DNA of 64,000 bases, from positions 1 through 64,000 of the forward strand of contig JAKFVC010000003.1 of assembly GCA_021732415.1 (NCBI GenBank). Direction: 5' to 3'. Each line of letters starts with the position of its first letter. The stretch's first letter is position 1. Below the pieces are notes generated by a model. The model saw only the letters and a list, made by a program, of their open reading frames with translations, was not told where the DNA came from and did not search any database. This DNA comes from Planctomycetaceae bacterium (GTDB lineage: Bacteria > Planctomycetota > Planctomycetia > Planctomycetales > Planctomycetaceae). A program made the translations under genes and the position numbers. This document shows, one piece after another, positions 56,842-64,000 of the stretch.

Positions 56842-57191
56842 CAGCGTTGGATTTCATTAGGGCGTCAGGGACGTCAGGGCGTTTACAAGTTCATGAGCCT
56901 AACCAAGAAATAGTATTGCATTTCATATACTGCACCGCGCGCATTAATCCGTAGAGCGGACAATTGGCCGTCACACTGACGCCCCTGACGGCAGTCGCTC
57001 CAACAGGCATGCGAAGTGATTTTACGTGATCCGAAGCAAGAGGATCTGCATCAAATCGCTAAAAGAGTATGTCACCCGAAGGTTCGACAATGTAGCAGAA
57101 TTTCAATTGCGCTACGATTTGCACGTGAAATGTGTGTCGCGCGTAGGGGGATTTTACACAGGACTTGGCTTCCTTGTAAAGGAAATAATTT
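56842..57191. other. Non-coding region after the iterons
   Basis: 350 bp that may contain the rest of an origin. A 60-codon frame at 57026-57208 (IKSLKEYVTRRFDNVAEFQLRYDL) overlaps the next gene and is only weakly protein-like, so it is not called. Confidence 0.4.
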
Positions 57192-57983
57192 ATGGGCACG
57201 CCGATTGAGCGAGTCGGGCTTCCTAACAATTTAGAGTCGGAAAGGCTGGGGGATGACCCCGTCGAGAGCTCGCCCAAGGGGAATTCGAAAGGGTTCACTC
57301 GGGGCCTACTTGCTCGCGCTGGCGGCCGTGGTAATCACGGTCGATGGATTGGCGAAAGGTTTGTTGCCGCGGATGAGATTGTTGAAAGCATTCGCATGCT
57401 GTTGGCCGACTCATGGACCGTGGGCGATCTCAAGCGGGAAATGGCGAAAAAATTTGGCGGTACAGGCCGGTCATTTGAACGCTATTTGCGAGTAGCGCGT
57501 GCCAGGAACATTCAGCAGGCAGGCAAAACCGCGAGTGAATCGAAAGCTGATGCCATGCATCAATGGCATCGACTATTGGTAGAAGCGAAATCGGAGCAAC
57601 GTCGGACATACGCAAATTTACTTGCGGTGCAAAATGAGTTGGATCAATTGCGTGAGCGGGCTGCTGGCGCCGGTGGGGCTACGCTCCTGGATCTGATGGG
57701 GCAAATCGATTCAAAGATAAATCTTATGGCGGCGTGCGAGAAGTCATACGCGAGGTCTCGCTATTGGGTTGCCAGCCACCAGCACACTATCGACCGAATC
57801 TTGGGTAATCGGGCTCCGATTCATTTCCAAGCTCAGACGGTCAAAGTGCCTCAACTGGTACCCCCAAATGAACCGCAAACGAAGGATGAATCGGTCGCTG
57901 CCCTGAAAGATTTAGTCAATCAGCTTCGAAATCAAATTATAGGGGGGAGCGCACAGCAAAAATCCGCCCCAGCCGGAGATTAA
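57192..57983 (+). CDS. Hypothetical protein with terminase-small-subunit-like features
   Basis: A 263-aa protein. Residues about 40-100 contain an HTH-like helical part (ADEIVESIRMLLADSWTVGDLKREMAKKFGGTGRSFERYLRVARA). A long helical or coiled-coil stretch follows (EAKSEQRRTYANLLAVQNELDQLRERA) and another helix near the C-terminus (ALKDLVNQLRNQI). The pattern is reminiscent of small terminase subunits or replication accessory proteins, but no firm family match is claimed. Its place after the primase suggests an element function. Confidence 0.55.
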   Translation: MGTPIERVGLPNNLESERLGDDPVESSPKGNSKGFTRGLLARAGGRGNHGRWIGERFVAADEIVESIRMLLADSWTVGDLKREMAKKFGGTGRSFERYLRVARARNIQQAGKTASESKADAMHQWHRLLVEAKSEQRRTYANLLAVQNELDQLRERAAGAGGATLLDLMGQIDSKINLMAACEKSYARSRYWVASHQHTIDRILGNRAPIHFQAQTVKVPQLVPPNEPQTKDESVAALKDLVNQLRNQIIGGSAQQKSAPAGD

Positions 57984-58214
57984 GTCGGTATTCGGTCGGT
58001 TCTCCCCAAATTTGAGTTGGGAGAACTGGCAGCCAACCCGCCCCTCTTGTCTCTTACCTCCCTGAATAGTCAAGTTTCCTCGAGCAGGGGTTGCGGTCAG
58101 TCGTCGGCATTCTCCTAATCAATCAAGTCCATGACGATTGACACTCGCACAGGTTTGAGCTGAAATACGCGGATTGCTGGCCAGCCCTACCGATTCTTGA
58201 AGTCGAGGTGGATC

Positions 58215-59057
58215 ATGAGTTGTATCAACGTGCGAGTCTTGCTTGTGTTGCTTTACTCCGGATTACTTCAACCTCAGCAAATAGTTCCCTTTGATGACTT
58301 AGAAGAGTACCAGTCATCGTCGAGTGTTTACGAGTGGTCTGGTGTTTTGTTTGAGGTTCCGCACTCGTTTGGACGCAAAAAAGTAGCGGTTGATTCGGAT
58401 CCCAAACAATCGCAATCAACAAAGACTCCAGAGGAGTATTGTTCGGAGTATCACGAACTTCGCAAGCAGTATATCTCCGAGATCGAGCAGAAAATCAAAA
58501 AGCTGCCCGCGAAATTTGATTGGGACAACATGAGCTTCGCGGCGAAACGAAATGTACTCGGGCCGTATCAAAAGAGAGTTCAGCTGGCCAAGTCGGAACG
58601 CAAATTGCGGTTTCCGATGATGAGGTTTCATTCCGTTGGAGAGATCGGGGAAGTGTTTATACCCATGGCGACAATAAGCAACTCTGAGCGACCGGCTACT
58701 GTGCGCACCATTGGCAATCGGACGATTGTTGCATTTATAGCAGGTCAGGAGGTTCTGTTGAAAGGAATTCCAATCGGCCCATTTGAGAAACAGGGCACAG
58801 AGATTTTACTGACGGGAACATGGCACAGAGTCAAGGACACAGAAATAGAGGTAAAGCAGGACCGAGTTAACGCTAAGGCAATGCCGACTTTCGAGCCTTG
58901 GCCCTTCGAGCAAGAGGCGGGGAAAATCTGGGAGAAATACTTGCCTGAGCAAGAGTCCAAAGCCGCTAAAGCAGCGAAAGAAGCCGCTAAGGCCATAAAG
59001 GAAAAGAAGGTCGAGACGTTCCTGACTCCGACTACCAAGAACAAGAAAGTCAAGTGA
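58215..59057 (+). CDS. Exported protein with a duplicated domain of unknown function
   Basis: A 280-aa protein. ATG 58215 has GAGGTGG upstream; an in-frame TTG lies at 58197. A signal peptide (VRVLLVLLYSGLL) is followed by a domain from about residue 70 to the end with TPEEYCSEYHELRKQYI, GNRTIVAF, GTWHRVKDTEIE, FEPWPFEQEAGKIWEKYL and KKVETFLTPTTK. The same domain forms the C-terminus of the FGE-like protein at 59739-61382. The Lys-rich end KNKKVK also recurs there. No known family was recognised. It is part of a tandemly duplicated module. Confidence 0.65.
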   Translation: MSCINVRVLLVLLYSGLLQPQQIVPFDDLEEYQSSSSVYEWSGVLFEVPHSFGRKKVAVDSDPKQSQSTKTPEEYCSEYHELRKQYISEIEQKIKKLPAKFDWDNMSFAAKRNVLGPYQKRVQLAKSERKLRFPMMRFHSVGEIGEVFIPMATISNSERPATVRTIGNRTIVAFIAGQEVLLKGIPIGPFEKQGTEILLTGTWHRVKDTEIEVKQDRVNAKAMPTFEPWPFEQEAGKIWEKYLPEQESKAAKAAKEAAKAIKEKKVETFLTPTTKNKKVK

Positions 59058-59277
59058 GTCTGATCGCTCAGCTCCCGATACGGAGCGTCGAATTCAGAAA
59101 GATGCAACGTACAGACTCTGTCGAAGAAGGCGACAATTAATCCAAGTTTGCTCGCTTCTGTCCATCACCGTCAGGTGACGTACAACGCCGGTAGTGTACA
59201 AGATCGCGAAGCCAGATTGAGCAATCACGAGTTGGCCGCATCGTGGAAACATTTCTCTATTGTACTTAACCTGGGTG

Positions 59278-59291
59278 TTGTCAAATGACAA
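59278..59291. promoter_or_regulatory. TTGTCA..TGACAA palindrome, copy before the dead recombinase
   Basis: TTGTCAAATGACAA, 29 bp before the codon matching the recombinase start. It is the counterpart of the two palindromes at 61574 and 61613. The neighbouring second site has decayed here. Confidence 0.5.
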
Positions 59292-59319
59292 TACCGCTCG
59301 CGATTGGGAAGCATGTACC

Positions 59320-59590
59320 ATTGCCAAAGCATTTGTTTACTGCAGAGTATCTACGGATCGACAAGCTGCCGACGGGGTTTCGCTTGACGCGCAACCCGCC
59401 AAGGCGGGGGCGTGGTGTGAATTGAACGGTTACGAAATGGCGGAGGTATTTGTCGACTCCGGCATTTCTTGCAAGCTTCAGGACAATCGCCCCGAATTGC
59501 ATCGGGCGTTGGACGCGGTTTTGGGGCTGACGTTGCGAGCCATCGCGGCCGAATTCCTGAATGAGTTCCGTGTCAACGGGCCGCGTCGCA
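59320..59590 (+). pseudogene. Internally deleted serine recombinase copy
   Basis: The plus strand reads IAKAFVYCRVSTDRQAADGVSLDAQPAKAGAWCELNG and continues ELHRALDAV, then jumps to LGLTLRAIAAE. Compared with the intact gene at 61654 the start ATG is ATT, and about 360 bp (matching roughly 61853-62216) is missing at about 59521. Sequence after the Glu-Phe-Leu-Asn stretch no longer matches. The catalytic-domain Ser survives but the protein cannot be functional. Confidence 0.88.
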
Positions 59591-59738
59591 CGGCGTTTAT
59601 CAGCGGCGAGAGCGGCCAGCTACCTTGCTTTCCCGCCGTGTTCCGTGTGGAATACAGATACATCGGATCATGCCTGTTCTATGGGATGGCCCGCATCGAG
59701 CTGAATTGGCGAAGGAACCCAAACGCTAAGGGCGTAAC

Positions 59739-61382
59739 ATGGTGCTCAGGATTGTGGTGACGTTGGTTGTGTGTCTCGCGCCGATTCTGTTGCTTGGAGA
59801 CGACTTGCCGCGAGAGATGAATCACCCAATTGCTGGCAATCTTATCTTGATACCAGCGGGGGAATTCTTGATGGGTGCTCCCGAGTCAGATAAGGAAGCA
59901 AATCTCTACGAACGACCGCAGCATAAGGTGCAGATCACTCGTCCATTTTATATGGGAATGCACGAAGTCACGGTTGTTCAGTTTCGGCAATTTGTCGAGG
60001 CGACAGCATATAAGACCGACCCGGAACGTCAGGCCTATAAAGTTCCCGGTTACGATGAGGATGAGCGTGCTTTCGTGACCTCATCCGTGCGGTATTCGTG
60101 GAACGAGCCCGGTTTCAAGCAATTCGATACACATCCCGTCGTAAATATCTCATGGAATGACGCAGTCGAGTTTTGCGAATGGCTATCTGAAAAAGATGGC
60201 AAGCATGTATTTCGGTTGCCCACTGAAGCCGAGTGGGAATATGCCTGTCGTGCGGGCACGACGACTTGCTATCTCTTAGCCGACAAACCGACATCCTACA
60301 AAACTCGCGAGAATGTGGGCGACGAGTCACTGGAAGAACTACTGAGGTATAAAGACCAGATTTTTTCGTTATTGAATCCCGCCGCACCGTGGAACGACGG
60401 TATCCCGTTTACGGCAAAGGTCGGCTCATTCAAACCCAATTCGTTTGGGCTCTATGACATGTACGGGAACGTTTGTGAATGGGTCGACGATCTTGGGCAG
60501 GGCTATCGTCAAGAGAATCGGAACATGTCATCTTCCGCTTGGAAAGTGCAAAAGATTCTCCGGGGAGGCTGCTGGGCATGGGGACCATTCACATGTCGGT
60601 CGTCCATACGTTTTTACTCAATGCCATCTCGGGCGAATGCCGAATGGGGCTTTCGCGTCGTTGCCGAGACGAGTGAAATCGCTCCGACCACACGAGTGCG
60701 TCGAAAGCGGGCGGTTGAAGAGTTTCCTGCTATGACGCCCGATGAATACTGCGAGCAGTATTACAAACAGCGTCAGGAAAAAATCGACTCTGCGAAGCGG
60801 AAGATGAAAGAGGAACAGGCCAAATGGGAATGGGAAAAACTGTCTCCGTCCGCAAGGGCGAAGATTACTGCCCCATTTCAAGCACGAATCAAACAGGCTA
60901 TGGCAGGACGGAAGCTCGAATTTGAAATCAAGTCATTTCATGACGTCGGACTTGGCCAAGTATTTCTTCCGCCGCCACCCCCGGACATCAAGGCAATTTT
61001 GCGTCGCGAGGGAACTTACAGCACGAGTACTCATCCGACATGGGTCTCTTCGTATGCTATTGGAAACCGAACGATTATCGCTGGAATAATGAGTCATAAA
61101 AGCGGTAATGTGGCATTGACCAATTTGGCTGTTGGTCCGTTTCCACCAGGAACCACAATCGACCTTAAAGGCACTTGGCATAGAGTCGCCGATACTGTGG
61201 TGGAAGACCAATGGATTCCAACCTTTGCACCGTGGCCATTCGAGGCAGACGCGAAGAAAGTTTGGACCAAATACCTTGCGCAGCAGGAAGCGGACGCCGC
61301 CAAGGAAGATGCCCGAACGACGCCCAAGAAAAAGGTCGAAACATTTCTAACGCCGACCACACAGGACAAGAAGGCCAAATGA
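59739..61382 (+). CDS. Exported formylglycine-generating-enzyme-like protein with C-terminal new domain
   Basis: A 547-aa protein with a signal peptide (VLRIVVTLVVCLAPILLL). Residues 25-325 are an FGE/SUMF1-type domain: IPAGEFLMGAPESDKEA, MGMHEVTVVQFRQF, NISWNDAVEFCEWLS, RLPTEAEWEYACRAGT, NSFGLYDMYGNVCEWV, LRGGCWAWGPFTCR and GFRVV. Many such domains in planctomycetes are not true sulfatase activators; a second active-site Cys is not certain here. Residues about 330-547 match the domain of the protein at 58215-59057, ending KKVETFLTPTTQDKKAK. The fusion links the unknown domain to an extracytoplasmic FGE module. Confidence 0.85.
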   Translation: MVLRIVVTLVVCLAPILLLGDDLPREMNHPIAGNLILIPAGEFLMGAPESDKEANLYERPQHKVQITRPFYMGMHEVTVVQFRQFVEATAYKTDPERQAYKVPGYDEDERAFVTSSVRYSWNEPGFKQFDTHPVVNISWNDAVEFCEWLSEKDGKHVFRLPTEAEWEYACRAGTTTCYLLADKPTSYKTRENVGDESLEELLRYKDQIFSLLNPAAPWNDGIPFTAKVGSFKPNSFGLYDMYGNVCEWVDDLGQGYRQENRNMSSSAWKVQKILRGGCWAWGPFTCRSSIRFYSMPSRANAEWGFRVVAETSEIAPTTRVRRKRAVEEFPAMTPDEYCEQYYKQRQEKIDSAKRKMKEEQAKWEWEKLSPSARAKITAPFQARIKQAMAGRKLEFEIKSFHDVGLGQVFLPPPPPDIKAILRREGTYSTSTHPTWVSSYAIGNRTIIAGIMSHKSGNVALTNLAVGPFPPGTTIDLKGTWHRVADTVVEDQWIPTFAPWPFEADAKKVWTKYLAQQEADAAKEDARTTPKKKVETFLTPTTQDKKAK

Positions 61383-61573
61383 GTCAGAGCGTCCGCCGTT
61401 GAAACTTGCAGTTTGAACTTAACAAAGCGTCGATCCGACTGTCGGACGCCTAGTTTTTGTCGATCACAGGGTGACGTACAAGACCGGCAGTGTACAACGA
61501 GTGAAACGCGATCAGAACGACCACGAAGCGGCCTAGTCACAAAACATTTCTCGGCGTTTCTATTTTCTGCTTA

Positions 61574-61626
61574 TTGTCAATTGACAACACCCGGGTGCGA
61601 ATTACACTTGTGTTGTCAGTTGACAA
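61574..61626. promoter_or_regulatory. Two TTGTCA-N2-TGACAA palindromes before the serine recombinase gene
   Basis: TTGTCAATTGACAA (61574-61587, a perfect palindrome) and TTGTCAGTTGACAA (61613-61626), centres 39 bp apart and the second 27 bp before the ATG. They are candidate binding sites for an autoregulator, for the XRE-like protein, or part of the recombination site. Confidence 0.55.
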
Positions 61627-61653
61627 TAACACTCGCGACCGGGGAAATAGATC

Positions 61654-62337
61654 ATGGCCAAGGCATTCGTTTACTGCCGGGTTTCAACCGATCAGCAAGC
61701 CGCAGACGGCGTTTCACTTGACGCCCAGCGAGCGAAGGCGGCGGCATGGTGCGAATTGAACGGCTACGAACTGGCGGAAGTGTTTGTTGATTCGGGGATT
61801 TCGGGGAAGCGTCAAGACAATCGGCCGGAACTGCAACGGGCGTTGGACGCGGTTTGCGTTACTTCCGGTTCGGCAATCGTCGTTTACAGCTTGTCCCGGC
61901 TTAGTCGGTCGGTTCAAGATACTTTGCAAATCGCGACACGCTTGGAAAAAGCCGGAGCGGATTTGGTTTCACTTAGCGAACGGATTGACACGACATCGGC
62001 GGCGGGTCGGATGGTTTTCAAAATGCTGGCCGTACTGGCTGAATTCGAGCGGGAGCAAGTTTCCGAGCGCACAACGATGGCGATGGCACACAAGAGAAGC
62101 CGGGGCGAACGGCTGGGGCAAATCCCCTACGGTTTCGGTCTTGCAGCCGATGGGATTACTTTGATCGTTAATCCAGCGGAGCAGGAAGCGCTGAGGCTGA
62201 TTCGCGAACTCAAGAGTCTGGGGTTAACCTTGCGGGCTATAGCGGCTGAGTTAAATCTCCGCGGCATCGTCACGAAGTCCGGAAGCGCGGAATGGAAACA
62301 TACGAGCATCGCTTCAATTCTCGCTCGGGCATCATGA
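61654..62337 (+). CDS. Serine recombinase (resolvase/invertase family)
   Basis: A 227-aa protein. YCRVST gives the nucleophile Ser near residue 11; VYSLSRLSRS and the FEREQVSERT helix follow as in resolvase catalytic domains. The C-terminal part (RGERLGQIPYGFGLAADG, then LTLRAIAAELNLRGI) has a short DNA-binding segment. This is a small serine recombinase; it may invert, resolve or mobilise DNA within the element. It lies after the FGE gene and after two palindromic sites. A broken copy is at 59320. Confidence 0.92.
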   Translation: MAKAFVYCRVSTDQQAADGVSLDAQRAKAAAWCELNGYELAEVFVDSGISGKRQDNRPELQRALDAVCVTSGSAIVVYSLSRLSRSVQDTLQIATRLEKAGADLVSLSERIDTTSAAGRMVFKMLAVLAEFEREQVSERTTMAMAHKRSRGERLGQIPYGFGLAADGITLIVNPAEQEALRLIRELKSLGLTLRAIAAELNLRGIVTKSGSAEWKHTSIASILARAS

Positions 62338-62644
62338 AGTCCGCAGCGTGTGACGGAGGGCAAGGGATTGAGCCAACATGTCGTCAGTTTTTCAGGGGGC
62401 GGATCGATCTGTCATAAGCTTGATCAACTGGCTGCGCTGTTGAATGACCAGCCTGCTGGACGGGTTTCGATGTGCACTGCGATCCTAGCCGAACAACCGC
62501 CAGACTTCGCAGGGGCGGCCGATTCGGCAGATCCCGATGATGGTGAACCTTTTAGGCCTGGCTAACCAGTTCTTTATAGTTTGCAATTCGGCGACGAAAT
62601 ATCTGCACGCTGGTAATTTGAGAAACAAGACAGGAACAATTCAA
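62338..62644. other. Region between recombinase and XRE-like gene
   Basis: 307 bp. A 71-codon frame here (VVSFSGGGSICHKLDQLAALL) resembles the start of a PP-loop protein but breaks down quickly. It may be a relic; no gene is called. Confidence 0.35.
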
Positions 62645-62863
62645 TTGCCACCGCGAACTCCCGCCGAAACACTCACAGACGTTTTACGGTCGGCGATCAC
62701 TCGCAGTGCGAAGTCACTCAACACTTTGGCTGCGGAAGCCGGAACTAATCCCGGACAGTTGTCGCGATTCATGACAGGTGAACGTGATTTGAGGCTGGCC
62801 ACGGTTGACCGTCTAGCGGCTGCGCTCGGGTTGGTTCTTGTTGACGTTACCAAAACCGGCTGA
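62645..62863 (+). CDS. XRE-like helix-turn-helix protein
   Basis: About 72 aa if started at TTG 62645, preceded by ACAGGAAC; a longer frame to ATG 62537 exists but its extra part is not protein-like. The sequence PPRTPAETLTDVLRSAITRSAKSLNTLAAEAGTNPGQLSRFMTGERDLRLATVDRLAAALGL has the XRE helix-turn-helix. It lies 115 bp before the integrase gene, where it could control integrase expression. Confidence 0.78.
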   Translation: MPPRTPAETLTDVLRSAITRSAKSLNTLAAEAGTNPGQLSRFMTGERDLRLATVDRLAAALGLVLVDVTKTG

Positions 62864-62978
62864 ATCTGGCCGCGAATGTCGGACAGGTCATAATCGAATT
62901 GTGTTCGACAGTTGCAGGCGAGTTTTAATATGAAGTCTAAACTCAACTCTGACGGGCGTTTGCTCAAGGATTCTCTAC

Positions 62979-64000
62979 ATGGCCAGCCTATCCCGCGCTG
63001 CCACCAACGGTACCAGATCACTCCAATTTGTGGATCCCGTGTCAAAAAAACGCCGAACTCTGCGGCTAGGCGGCATGACTTCACGCGAAGCTGAATCGTT
63101 CCGCATGAAGATTGAACGGCTCGTGTATTGCAGGCAGGCCGGAACGACTCCCGAAGCCGACGTGGCGAATTGGGTGGCGCAGTTAGCGCCGCGATTTGCC
63201 GACAAGCTGGCCGAATGGGGGCTGATTCAACCCCGAGTAGACCATAGCAGTCCGGCGCTGGCATCCTTTTTGGATGGTTACTTCGCAAAGCGGACTGACG
63301 TCAAGCCAGCGACGCAGATCGTTTACAAGCGCGTGCGGAGGTATCTGGTTACGTACTTTGGGGCCGATCGTGCGCTCCATACCATTACACCGGGTGACGC
63401 GGATGATTGGGCACTGTTCCTCCAACATGAGGGGCTCGCGGAAAACACCATCCGTCGCGCAAGCGGTATTGCCCGTCAATTCTTCAAGGTCGCCATCCGG
63501 CACAAGCTCATTACCGACAATCCGTTCCAGGATCTGAAGGCCAGCATTGTCGCTAACGCTGGCCGATACTACTTCCTTACTCCGGAGGACACTTTGCTGT
63601 TGTTGGATGCCTGCCCTAGTGCCGAATGGCGTTTGATCATTGCCCTGGCCCGATTCGCAGGGCTGCGGACCCCGTCTGAGACATTCGCCTTGAAATGGCA
63701 GGACGTTGATTGGGCGCGGTCTCGTATCACGGTGCATTCCCCAAAGACCGAACACCATGCCGGCCATGAGTCGCGTGAGATTCCAATCTTCCCGGAGCTG
63801 CGCCCCTATCTTGAGGCCGCAAGAGACCAAGCAGAACCGGGGGCGGTTCATCCTGTCGTGAGCTACCGCGATGCCACGCAGAACCTACGGACGCAGTTTG
63901 AACGGATCATCAAGCGAGCAGGACTGAAACCGTGGCCCAAGCTTTTTCAGAATCTGCGATCATCCCGCGAAACTGAGTTGGCGGAAAAGTTTCCGATCCA
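62979..64000 (+). CDS. Tyrosine-type integrase (3' end outside window)
   Basis: ATG 62979 opens a frame of 340 codons that reaches the window end. The N-terminal part has an arm/core-binding region (SFLDGYFAKRTDVKPATQIVYKRVRRYL, TPGDADDWALFLQ). The catalytic domain has LARFAGLRTPSE with the first active-site Arg near residue 230, PIFPELRPYL, and KLFQNLRSSRETELAEKFPI near 322-341, matching the second Arg-box region. The His/Arg and nucleophile Tyr region is partly missing because the gene is cut by the window. It is predicted to integrate the element at a tRNA 3' end. Confidence 0.92.
   Translation, partial: MASLSRAATNGTRSLQFVDPVSKKRRTLRLGGMTSREAESFRMKIERLVYCRQAGTTPEADVANWVAQLAPRFADKLAEWGLIQPRVDHSSPALASFLDGYFAKRTDVKPATQIVYKRVRRYLVTYFGADRALHTITPGDADDWALFLQHEGLAENTIRRASGIARQFFKVAIRHKLITDNPFQDLKASIVANAGRYYFLTPEDTLLLLDACPSAEWRLIIALARFAGLRTPSETFALKWQDVDWARSRITVHSPKTEHHAGHESREIPIFPELRPYLEAARDQAEPGAVHPVVSYRDATQNLRTQFERIIKRAGLKPWPKLFQNLRSSRETELAEKFPI

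Larger units (their letters stand above)
40028..64000. mobile_element. Putative integrated element (at least 24 kb, right end outside window)
   Basis: Inferred element running from a tRNA 3'-end fragment at 40028-40049 to a tyrosine integrase that leaves the window at 64000. Everything between has accessory character: a decayed transposase, a P63C protein, a type I restriction-modification system with an ATPase-TOPRIM and a DUF4268 gene, two HTH proteins, a P4-type primase, iteron-like repeats, serine recombinases and an XRE-like protein. No virion or conjugation genes were seen. The orientation of the fragment predicts an intact tRNA gene on the minus strand just beyond the integrase. Confidence 0.6.

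Noticed and set aside
62350..62565. PP-loop-like frame (SFSGGGS)
   Set aside because: Similarity is limited to a few residues and the rest is not protein-like.

Overview
The window looks like chromosomal DNA of a planctomycete, probably Planctomycetaceae. The signs are secreted giants with LEPRxLL-type N-termini (LEERLLLTA, LEPRQMLSA), a Tat-exported DUF1501 protein, FG-GAP/VCBS/RTX surface proteins, PAS-AraC and WD40 proteins, and intergenic DNA full of palindromic REP-like repeats. No rRNA gene, complete tRNA or CRISPR array was seen.

Bases 1-9450 are mainly minus-strand. After a repeat-rich stretch comes an exported alpha/beta hydrolase, then a tightly overlapping block matching the STM4011-STM4015 families: two radical SAM proteins, a sulfatase-like hydrolase, an ATP-grasp-type protein and a WGR/leucine-rich-repeat protein, with a HAD phosphatase inserted. 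Just upstream are a second leucine-rich-repeat protein (DUF6745-like) and a 99-aa protein. The product of this cluster is unknown.

Bases 9600-22500 hold unrelated housekeeping and surface genes: an exported WD40 protein, the 3' stub of an S9 peptidase, an enolase-superfamily enzyme, an exported zinc metallopeptidase divergent from a PAS-AraC regulator, a 1316-aa calpain-like/cadherin protein and a DUF1501 protein.

Bases 22900-36800 hold three tandem FG-GAP paralogues (about 600 aa each) and a 2570-codon RTX/VCBS protein whose 5' end appears cut off. Bases 37150-40000 are a low-gene island of hairpin repeats.

From 40028 to the window end I infer an integrated element of at least 24 kb. Its left edge is a 22-bp tRNA 3'-end fragment without its 5' half. 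Its right part carries a tyrosine integrase running off the window. Cargo: a decayed IS1-type transposase, a P63C protein, a complete type I restriction-modification system (HsdM, HsdS, HsdR) interleaved with a fused ATPase-TOPRIM protein and a DUF4268 protein, two excisionase-like HTH proteins, a P4-type primase-helicase followed by 12-bp iteron-like repeats, and a duplicated module of a new ~200-aa domain plus serine recombinase, one copy decayed. No capsid, tail or conjugation genes were seen, so it resembles a satellite-like or mobilisable defence island rather than a full prophage or ICE.
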